28,981 nucleotides of DNA from Stomatobaculum sp. (GTDB lineage: Bacteria > Bacillota_A > Clostridia > Lachnospirales > Lachnospiraceae), in assembly GCA_017449925.1 (NCBI GenBank), contig JAFSYO010000150.1, positions 1-28,981 on the forward strand, written 5' to 3'. Below are positions 23,209-28,981 of the stretch, piece by piece. A program made the position numbers and the translations under genes. Position 1 is the stretch's first letter. Each line of letters opens with the position of its first letter. The notes beneath the pieces were generated by a model that worked only from the letters and a program-made list of their open reading frames with translations, was not told the origin of the DNA and made no database searches.

Positions 23209-23389
23209 TATTGCTAAGCTTTGCCGATATACCCCCAAAACAACACTGAAAACCAGCAATTATCCCTGATTCGAGGGAGTGCGTTTCAGAAGTTGATCAA
23301 AATAGCCCCATAAGAAAAGCTGCGGCAGTTCCGCAATAAAGCACAAAGAATAAGAAACAGAAAACAGCATCACGGAAGAACAGGAAACC

Positions 23390-24283
23390 ATGTACAGGAT
23401 CATCGATACACACGCCCACTACGACAATGAAGATTTCGACCATGACCGGGAGATCCTTCTCGGAAGCTTCCCGGAAAAGGGTATTGAGAAAGTGATCAAT
23501 GCCGGCGCCTCCGTGCGGGGCGCCCGCCGGGGGCTGGAAATGGCGGAGAAATGGCCCCATGTTTACTGCGCTCTGGGCGTGCACCCGAATGAGATTTTCG
23601 CGGCTTCCGCTCCGGCCTTCGATGATGCGGAAGATGCATCGGAAGCAGAGGCGCAGGAAAATGAAGCCGGTCTTTCCGCGGTCAGTGCTCCGGCCTGGAA
23701 GAATACCCTGCAGGAGGACCTGACAGAAGAGATCCTGCGGGAATTCGCGGCACTCTCGAAGCACCCGAAGGTAGCCGCCATCGGGGAGATCGGTCTGGAG
23801 TACCACTACGAGGAGCCGGACCGGGAGATGCAGAAGCACTGGTTCCGGCGGCAGATCGCCCTGGCGAAGGAAGTCGGCCTGCCCATCATCGTCCACTCCA
23901 GAGACGCGGTGCAGGACACTTTGAACGTGATCCGTGAGGAGCACGCGGAAGATGCCGGCGGCGTGATCCACTGCTTCTCGGCAGGACCCGAGGTGGCGGC
24001 GATCTATGTGAAGCTTGGCTTCTACATCGGGATCGGCGGCGTCGTTACCTTCAAGAACGGAAGGAAAATGAAGGAAGTGGTGCAGAGCGTGCCCATGGAC
24101 CGCATCCTTTTGGAGACCGACAGCCCCTATCTGGCGCCGGTGCCCCACAGAGGACACAGGAACAACTCCCTGTACCTTCCCCAGGTGGCTGAGGCCATCG
24201 CGGAACTGAAGGGTCTGACCAGGGACGAAGTTATAGAAATTACCCGGGAAAACGCCTTGCGCTGTTTCCCGCGTTTGAATTAA
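23390..24283 (+). CDS. tatD: TatD family metal-dependent DNase
   Basis: A TIM-barrel hydrolase with 3'-5' exonuclease-type DNase activity in this family. IIDTHAHYDNEDF (HxH metal site), CALGVHPNE, AIGEIGLEYHY (Glu metal ligand), PIIVHSRDA, VIHCFSAG and LLETDSPYLAPVPHRGHRN (Asp metal ligand) are complete. An acidic Ala/Glu/Asp-rich insertion of about 35 residues (71-105) sits after GVHPNEIF, where the usual protein is continuous. rsmA follows 17 bp later. The Bacillus order would have yabE and rnmV between tatD and rsmA; neither is present. The AGGAAA binding site is close to the ATG. Confidence 0.94.
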   Translation: MYRIIDTHAHYDNEDFDHDREILLGSFPEKGIEKVINAGASVRGARRGLEMAEKWPHVYCALGVHPNEIFAASAPAFDDAEDASEAEAQENEAGLSAVSAPAWKNTLQEDLTEEILREFAALSKHPKVAAIGEIGLEYHYEEPDREMQKHWFRRQIALAKEVGLPIIVHSRDAVQDTLNVIREEHAEDAGGVIHCFSAGPEVAAIYVKLGFYIGIGGVVTFKNGRKMKEVVQSVPMDRILLETDSPYLAPVPHRGHRNNSLYLPQVAEAIAELKGLTRDEVIEITRENALRCFPRLN

Positions 24284-24300
24284 AAGGAGGCGAGTCCGGA

Positions 24301-25197
24301 ATGGCAGAGTTAGGACAGCCGAGAAACACCATCGACATCATCAAAAAATATGATTTTCATTTCAGGAAGAAGTTCGGTCAGAATTTCCTGATCGACACCC
24401 ATGTGCTGGAAAAGATCGCGGCTTCGGCGGAGATCGGGCCGGAGGACTGCGTCCTGGAGATCGGCCCGGGCATCGGGACGCTGACCCAGGTGCTGGCGGA
24501 ACATGCCAGACAGGTGGTGGCGGTGGAGATCGATCCGGAACTGATCCCGATCCTCCAGGAGACCCTGGCGGACTACCCCAACGCGGAAGTGATCCACAAC
24601 GATATCCTGAAGACGGACCTGCAGGAGCTTTCCGAAAAGTACAATGAAGGACGCCCCTTCAGCGTGGTGGCGAATCTTCCCTACTACATCACCACCCCCA
24701 TCGTGATGACGCTTCTGGAAAAGAACGCGCCGGTGAAAAGCATCACCGTCATGGTCCAGAAGGAGGTGGCGGAGCGGATGCAGGCGCAGCCTGGCGGCAA
24801 GGAGTACGGCGCCCTGTCCCTGGCAGTGCAGTACTACGCGGAGGCGGAGATCACCGCCAACGTGCCGCCGAACTGCTTCATCCCCCGCCCCAATGTGGGC
24901 TCCTGCGTGATCCGGCTGCGGCGCTGCGAGACGCCGCGGGTCGAAACAAAGGATCCTGACAGAATGTTCCGCATCATCCGCGCGGCCTTCAACCAGCGCC
25001 GGAAGACCCTGGCGAATTCCGTGGGAAACGCCTGCATTCCGGCGGGCAGCACAAAAACCGGATCTCCGGCGGGCAGCGGCGTGATCACCAGGGAAGATGT
25101 GACGGCGGCGCTGCAGGAAATGGGCCTTTCCGCGACCATCCGCGGCGAAGCGCTGACCCTGGAGCAGTTCGCGGAGCTCTCGGACCGGCTGGGTTGA
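24301..25197 (+). CDS. rsmA: 16S rRNA adenine-1518/1519 dimethyltransferase
   Basis: RsmA (KsgA) dimethylates two adjacent adenines in the 3' hairpin of 16S rRNA during small-subunit assembly; its loss gives kasugamycin resistance. Landmarks: FRKKFGQNFLID, VLEIGPGIGTLTQVLAEHA (SAM loop), VVAVEIDPELIPIL, ANLPYYITTPIVMTLLE (NLPYY catalytic motif), VMVQKEVAERM and CFIPRPNVGSCVIRL. AAAAGGAGG upstream fits the ATG at 24301. A short Gly/Ser insertion (PAGSTKTGSPAGSG) lies in the C-terminal domain. It is the last gene of the conserved housekeeping block. Confidence 0.96.
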   Translation: MAELGQPRNTIDIIKKYDFHFRKKFGQNFLIDTHVLEKIAASAEIGPEDCVLEIGPGIGTLTQVLAEHARQVVAVEIDPELIPILQETLADYPNAEVIHNDILKTDLQELSEKYNEGRPFSVVANLPYYITTPIVMTLLEKNAPVKSITVMVQKEVAERMQAQPGGKEYGALSLAVQYYAEAEITANVPPNCFIPRPNVGSCVIRLRRCETPRVETKDPDRMFRIIRAAFNQRRKTLANSVGNACIPAGSTKTGSPAGSGVITREDVTAALQEMGLSATIRGEALTLEQFAELSDRLG

Positions 25198-25365
25198 AGC
25201 AGCCCGGACTGCGGACATACAATCATTCTTTATAAACCTTTAATAGCCTTTTGCCTGATTCTGGGGTAAAATGTCTGTATCTTGTTCAGTGCCGCCGGAT
25301 CCCGGGGCGCCGGACGATTACACGATTGGAGATGCCGGCCGTTAAAGGAACGGAGTGTTGATATT

Positions 25366-27051
25366 ATGAGAAGAGACTTTAAATTCAGGACAGCAGCTCT
25401 GCTTTCGGCTGCACTGCTCGCCATGTCGGGCGTTGCCGGGTGCGGGCAGCAGAATTCCGCGGCGGAATCCGCAGCGGCTGCCGGATCTGCGGAAAACAGC
25501 GGTGAAGGTGATGCGGCCGGAGCGGAAGGCGCCGGCGGAGAGGCTGGTGCAGAGGGCGCCGCGTCTGAAGGTGAATACTGGCCCGTACTTCCCGTCTCAC
25601 CCGGAGGCGCGCAGTTCCCGGACATGAATATCGTGGTCCCCACCACCGAGGCGCCGCCGGAGTACATCCGCATCGGCACCAGGAGCTGGATCGTGAAGGA
25701 CCTGCAGGCGCGGCTGATGGAGCTGGGCTTTATGGACAACGACGAACCGTCGGAGTACTACGGAGAAGTGACCCAGGCCGCGGTGAAGATCTACCAGAGA
25801 CAGAACAAACTGGCCCAGGACGGCATTGTCGGCGCGGAGACGCTGGCGGCTATTCTGGATGAGAACGCACATTACTACACCGCGCAGCACGGCGACAGCG
25901 GCACGGACATCGTGGAGCTGCAGCAGAGACTGTACCAGCTGGGATATCTGGCCAATTCCTCCGATATCACCGGCACCTTCGATGAAAAGACCCTGACCGC
26001 CGTCCAGAAATTCCAGCAGATGAACGACCTGGAACAGGACGGAAAGATCGGCCGTCAGAGTCAGAACCTCATGTATTCTGAAGAGGTGAAGCCGAATCTG
26101 GTGGCGATGGGCGAAAAGAGCGACATTGTGCTGGCGGCCCAGAAGCGCCTTTTCGAGCTGGGATACCTGACCAGCGAGCCGGACGGCAACTTCGGACAGG
26201 GCACGGCCATCGCCATCCGGGAGTTCCAGTCCAGGAACGACCTGGTGGTGGACGGCTATCTGGGGCCCGGCACCAGGGACTCGCTGAACAGCGATAACGC
26301 CCAGCCCTTCGGACTGGTGCTCGGCGACCAGAGCGACACTGTCACCCAGGTGCAGAAGCTACTGAACAAGTGGGGCTACCTGGACGCGGATCTGATCACG
26401 GGATATTACGGAGACGCCACAAAGCGCGCTGTCGTTGATTTCCAGAAACGGAACGACCTTACCTCCGACGGCTCCGTGGGCGCCCAGACCATGGCAAAGC
26501 TCACGAGCAACAACGCAAAACGTCCGGCGCCGAAGCAGACCACCGCGGCAAGGACCCAGGGCGGCAGTTCCTCGGGCGGATCTTCCTCCGGCGGTTCCTC
26601 CGGCGGAAGCAGTTCCGGCGGCTCCTCGGGAAATCATTCCGATGCGGGCAGCGGCGGGAGCCAGCAGAGTACCTACACCTACTCCGGCGGAGGCAGCGTG
26701 GGAACGCTTCTGGATGTCGCCAGTTCCAAGATCGGCAGCCCCTACGTGTGGGGAGCCAAGGGACCGAACTCCTTTGACTGTTCCGGTTTCGTCTACTGGT
26801 GCCTGAACCAGGCCGGCGTGAACCAGTCCTACATGACCAGCGGCGGCTGGGCCAGCAGCGGCAGAGGCCAGAGGATCTCCAGCTTCAGCGATCTGCAGGC
26901 CGGCGACATCATCGTGGTCAGCGGCCACGTAGGCATTGCCGACGGCGGCGGCGGAGTTATCGACGCAAGCTCCTCTAACGGACGCGTGGTCCATCGTTCC
27001 TTAAGCAGCTGGTGGCAGCGGAACTTCATCTGCGGCTACAGGATCTTCTGA
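25366..27051 (+). CDS. NlpC/P60 lipoprotein with four peptidoglycan-binding repeats
   Basis: A 561-residue cell-wall hydrolase. The signal peptide ends in lipobox VAGC (Cys26). An Ala/Gly/Glu spacer (27-70) is followed by four PG_binding_1 repeats at about 105-163, 179-235, 251-308 and 322-380. Each repeat ends with a DG-x-(V/I/L)-G turn (DGIVG, DGKIG, DGYLG, DGSVG). A Ser/Gly linker (400-440) leads to an NlpC/P60 domain (about 447-561) with Cys472 in NSFDCSGFVYWCL and His521 in VSGHVGIADG. The third catalytic residue is not clear, since IDAS stands where IHAS is common. The predicted activity is cleavage of peptide stems in peptidoglycan. ATG at 25366 is chosen because it begins the signal peptide. 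In Bacillus a cell-wall gene, yabE, also lies near rsmA. Confidence 0.93.
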   Translation: MRRDFKFRTAALLSAALLAMSGVAGCGQQNSAAESAAAAGSAENSGEGDAAGAEGAGGEAGAEGAASEGEYWPVLPVSPGGAQFPDMNIVVPTTEAPPEYIRIGTRSWIVKDLQARLMELGFMDNDEPSEYYGEVTQAAVKIYQRQNKLAQDGIVGAETLAAILDENAHYYTAQHGDSGTDIVELQQRLYQLGYLANSSDITGTFDEKTLTAVQKFQQMNDLEQDGKIGRQSQNLMYSEEVKPNLVAMGEKSDIVLAAQKRLFELGYLTSEPDGNFGQGTAIAIREFQSRNDLVVDGYLGPGTRDSLNSDNAQPFGLVLGDQSDTVTQVQKLLNKWGYLDADLITGYYGDATKRAVVDFQKRNDLTSDGSVGAQTMAKLTSNNAKRPAPKQTTAARTQGGSSSGGSSSGGSSGGSSSGGSSGNHSDAGSGGSQQSTYTYSGGGSVGTLLDVASSKIGSPYVWGAKGPNSFDCSGFVYWCLNQAGVNQSYMTSGGWASSGRGQRISSFSDLQAGDIIVVSGHVGIADGGGGVIDASSSNGRVVHRSLSSWWQRNFICGYRIF

Positions 27052-27098
27052 CGACCGCAGACGGATATTTTAGCTATAATTATTAAGGCTGTAATTAA

Positions 27099-27138
27099 AA
27101 GGAGGCTGTCGCATCAAATGATGCGGCGCCCCTTCTTT
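27099..27138 (+). terminator. Imperfect hairpin after the NlpC/P60 gene, possible IS end
   Basis: CGCATCA (27110-27116) and TGATGCG (27119-27125) form a stem with a two-base loop. It is extended imperfectly by GGAGGCTGT and GCGCCCCTTC, and CTTTAAT follows. It could be a terminator. The 5' strand GGAGGCTGTCGCATC also resembles the tips I recall for IS1182-group elements, so it may mark the left end of the insertion sequence instead. Confidence 0.45.
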
Positions 27139-27143
27139 AATCG

Positions 27144-27176
27144 GTGAAGATCCGGCCTTTTGGCCGGATCTTTCAC
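27144..27176. terminator. GC-rich hairpin downstream of the transposase gene
   Basis: GATCCGGCC (27149-27157) and GGCCGGATC (27162-27170) pair perfectly around TTTT. The stem extends by GTGAA/TTCAC with one bulge. Only TTT follows on the plus strand, so termination would be weak. It may equally be a structural end of the insertion sequence. Confidence 0.5.
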
Positions 27177-27227
27177 ATTCTAACAGCCTGTTTCACTTAC
27201 CAGCCTGTGGATAACGCACCACGAATA

Positions 27228-27282
27228 AAGGTGTCCTGAGGATCAACACCTTCTTCCAGATCTCGTTTTGACAGGTCAAAAC
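27228..27282 (-). repeat. Two hairpins just downstream of the transposase stop
   Basis: GTTTTGAC-AG-GTCAAAAC (27265-27282) is an 8-bp perfect hairpin touching the transposase stop codon. AAGGTGT (27228-27234) with ACACCTT (27246-27252) is a second. On the minus strand the latter is followed by TATTCG, a poor U-tract. They may end transposase transcription or block read-in from the NlpC gene. Confidence 0.5.
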
Positions 27283-28908
27283 TTATGCGGTTTTCATGCT
27301 TGTCAGGAACTGTCCTGTCCTTCCCCCCTGGATCTTATAATGCAGCTTTTTGATGTTGTAGCCTATGGCTGCCAGGATGCTTTGAGCCAGGACATTTTTC
27401 CTTCCCCGGTACAGGTACTGGCGGAATCCCAGATCTTCTTTGATCACAGCGAAGCTTCCTTCCGCCTGGATGCTGCGGTTCATCCTCAGCTGCGCCCCGT
27501 ACTCTGTCGTTATCCGGTCCAGCGTCTCCTTCCGCTTTTCCTTCATGACCTTTGATACCCAGACACGCTTGTTCCTCTCTTCCATAGGCGTCCGGCAGTT
27601 GTTACCGCGGATGCACTTCGCTTTCTGCGGGCACCCACTGCAGTCCTCACATTCATAGATCGTCACTGTGCTGACATATCCGCTCCGGTTTTTGACCCTC
27701 TGCTCTTTGATCCGTGGGAGCTTCCGGCCGTTGCCGCAGATGTATGCGTCCTCTTCCTCAAGGTAGGTCATGTTTTCCCTGCGGCTGATGTCTTCCCGGT
27801 ATCTCCGGGTCTTCGAGATCTCATAATCCTGGGGCTTGATAAAGGCCAGCTGGCCGTTCTTTTCCAGGTAGACGTAGGCTTCCTCACTTTCGTATCCGGC
27901 ATCCGCCACGATCTCAAGGTACCTGAACGGCAGATATCCCTCCATGTCTTTCAGGAATGGCACCAGGGTCGTGACATCCGTCGGCCGGGCACTGATATCC
28001 GCCCAGGTGATATACTGCGCGTCCACCGCATGCTGCAGGTTATACGCCGGCTTCAGCTGGCCGTTCAGCATGGCGTCTTCCTTCAGGCGCATGAAGGTAG
28101 CGTCAGGGTCCGTTTTGGAATAGCTGTTGCGGTCCCCGCAGATATGAAGCTTCTTTGTGTATTCCTTCAGCTTCTCTATATACGCTTCCAGGGTCTCGAC
28201 GGATCTCTGGAGCTGCGTCTTTCTTTTACCGCTCCCCTCCACAAAAGTGATCCCTTCCTGTTGTTTCACTGCGTACAGCTTCTTTCTCAGCCGCTTCAAT
28301 GTATGAAGGGATACCCTGTCCTGATATACCGTTCTGATCCCATACATCGCTTCACATTCCGCGACCAGTTCCGTGATCTTCAGGAAAAGTTTTTCCTGGT
28401 TCCTGCTGACAGCCTTTTTCCAGACAAACGTGTACCTGTTCGCGTTTGCCTCGATCTTTGTCCCGTCGATGAACACGGTCTTTCCTGAGATCTCTCCCAG
28501 CTGGTACAGGATAGAAGTAACTTCGGCAAGAACGTCTTTGGAACAGTCAGAGAGATGAAGAGAGATAAACCGGGCGAGCGTGGCGTGATCTGGCGCAGGG
28601 GCCCCCTCCAGAAGGAACATGAAGTTTATGTCCCTCCTGCAGGCGGTCTCGATATCCCTGCTGGAAAAGATGCCGTTCAATGCTGCATAAGCCATGACCT
28701 TCAGTATCTGGCGCGGGCTCGCCTGATTTTTTCGGACCCTGTCATAGGTGCCATACAGTTCCGAAAGATCCATTCCCTCCACGAATGCACTCAGAAGGCG
28801 GACCGGATCGTCAGATGGGATCATGGTTTCAAGTTCGAGTGGAAGTTTGATTTGATAACAGGTGTTATAAAGTGTATAATCAGCCTGTAAGCTCATGGGT
28901 AGTCGCAT
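27283..28908 (-). CDS. IS1182-type DDE transposase
   Basis: A 541-residue transposase. The N-terminal DUF772-like part (SDDPVRLLSAFVEGMDLSEL, then RQILKVMAYAALNGIFSSRD and APDHATLARF) is typical of the IS1182 group. The catalytic triad can be placed as Asp in VFIDGTKIEANANRY, Asp in EIVADAGYESEEAY and Glu in SIQAEGSFAVIKEDLGFRQY. A Cys-rich patch (CEDCSGCPQKAKCIRGNNC) lies between the last two. The frame is intact, so the element may be active. Two ATGs are possible (28908 and 28896) and neither has a good binding site, as is common for transposases. It moves the element by cut-and-paste or copy mechanisms. Confidence 0.93.
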   Translation of the reverse strand: MRLPMSLQADYTLYNTCYQIKLPLELETMIPSDDPVRLLSAFVEGMDLSELYGTYDRVRKNQASPRQILKVMAYAALNGIFSSRDIETACRRDINFMFLLEGAPAPDHATLARFISLHLSDCSKDVLAEVTSILYQLGEISGKTVFIDGTKIEANANRYTFVWKKAVSRNQEKLFLKITELVAECEAMYGIRTVYQDRVSLHTLKRLRKKLYAVKQQEGITFVEGSGKRKTQLQRSVETLEAYIEKLKEYTKKLHICGDRNSYSKTDPDATFMRLKEDAMLNGQLKPAYNLQHAVDAQYITWADISARPTDVTTLVPFLKDMEGYLPFRYLEIVADAGYESEEAYVYLEKNGQLAFIKPQDYEISKTRRYREDISRRENMTYLEEEDAYICGNGRKLPRIKEQRVKNRSGYVSTVTIYECEDCSGCPQKAKCIRGNNCRTPMEERNKRVWVSKVMKEKRKETLDRITTEYGAQLRMNRSIQAEGSFAVIKEDLGFRQYLYRGRKNVLAQSILAAIGYNIKKLHYKIQGGRTGQFLTSMKTA

Positions 28909-28926
28909 ACTTATAGTTTACAGGAA

Positions 28927-28960
28927 GAGCCGGACTTTTCGAAGCCCGGCTCCTTTCTTT
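28927..28960 (+). terminator. Terminator-like hairpin upstream of the transposase
   Basis: GAGCCGG (28927-28933) and CCGGCTC (28946-28952) pair. Inside, CTT/AAG pairs around a TTCG loop after one A-C mismatch. CTTTCTTTTT follows on the plus strand. Its orientation is opposite to the transposase gene. It could insulate the element or be the original terminator of the genes to the left. Confidence 0.6.
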
Positions 28961-28962
28961 TT

Positions 28963-28977
28963 CCGGCGACACGCCGG
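28963..28977. repeat. Short GC-rich palindrome at the window end
   Basis: CCGGCG (28963-28968) and CGCCGG (28972-28977) are perfect inverted repeats around ACA. On the minus strand it reads ATCCGGCG then CGCCGG, similar in its arms to the hairpin at 27149-27170 on the other side of the transposase gene. Confidence 0.45.
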
Positions 28978-28981
28978 ATAA

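Larger units (their letters stand above)
23079..23389 (+). other. Intergenic leader region before tatD
   Basis: A 311-bp gap with no convincing gene. It holds a strong promoter (23132-23159), a long hairpin at the expected 5' end of the transcript (23176-23208), a further GGGAGTGC copy at 23275-23282 that could compete for the hairpin's left arm, and A-rich sequence up to the tatD start. No terminator for metG is visible. Confidence 0.6.
27101..28981 (-). mobile_element. IS1182-family insertion sequence, right end beyond window
   Basis: The extent is approximate. The left boundary is guessed at GGAGGCTGTCGC (27101). The matching inverted repeat (expected to read GCGACAGCCTCC on the plus strand) is not found before the window ends, so the right terminus and any target duplication cannot be seen. 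One intact transposase gene fills it. Both flanks carry GC-rich hairpins with ATCCGGC/GCCGGA arms. Confidence 0.5.

Noticed and set aside
25198..25365. Clear promoter for the NlpC/P60 gene
   Set aside because: GGTAAAAT at 25265-25272 could be a -10, but no acceptable -35 at 16-18 bases was found, so it is not listed.

Overview
The window looks like a chromosomal segment of a GC-rich member of the Clostridia, most probably a Lachnospiraceae-like gut anaerobe. Reasons: strong AGGAGG-type ribosome binding sites, a butyryl-CoA:acetate CoA-transferase-like enzyme, lipoproteins with Ala/Glu/Thr- or Ser/Gly-rich linkers, a stand-alone TrpB, and a housekeeping cluster in the Firmicutes order holB-ricT-trmN-rsmI-metG-tatD-rsmA. 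The species assignment is inference.

Layout. Positions 1-811 are a tRNA cluster: a partial tRNA, then His(GTG), Gln(TTG) and Lys(TTT), closed by a perfect terminator. Its spacers are unusually rich in secondary structure: a run of GCGNAGC-capped hairpins, and a 177-bp element with terminal inverted repeats that can fold into a multi-helix junction. Positions 839-2396 carry a GNAT acetyltransferase, a hotdog thioesterase and a nitroreductase whose conserved C-terminus is out of frame. Two small minus-strand genes of unknown function follow, divergent from an L-threonine aldolase with an unclear start codon.

Positions 4430-10091 carry a MotA/ExbB-like and MotB/OmpA-like pair resembling the ZorA/ZorB stator of Zorya phage defence but with no recognisable effector, then a TrpB in which the PLP-binding lysine is replaced by glutamine, then a large two-linker lipoprotein. 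A CoA-transferase on the minus strand has its own promoter and a structured leader. NagA converges with a minus-strand histidine phosphatase fused to an FlK-like thioesterase domain.

Positions 14045-25197 are the translation/replication housekeeping block. It begins with a chimeric membrane protein (sigma-region-2-like N-terminus, one TM segment, large extracytoplasmic part), then guanylate-kinase-like, holB, ricT, trmN, rsmI and metG. A strong promoter with a hairpin-bearing leader precedes tatD-rsmA. A secreted NlpC/P60 lipoprotein with four peptidoglycan-binding repeats follows. The window ends in an IS1182-type transposase gene whose right-hand element end probably lies outside.

The items most worth a second look are the catalytic-lysine-less TrpB beside the orphan ZorAB-like pair, the folded tRNA-spacer element at 399-575, the sigma-like transmembrane chimera, and the phosphatase-thioesterase fusion. 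Everything here was read by eye; no searches or folding programs were run.
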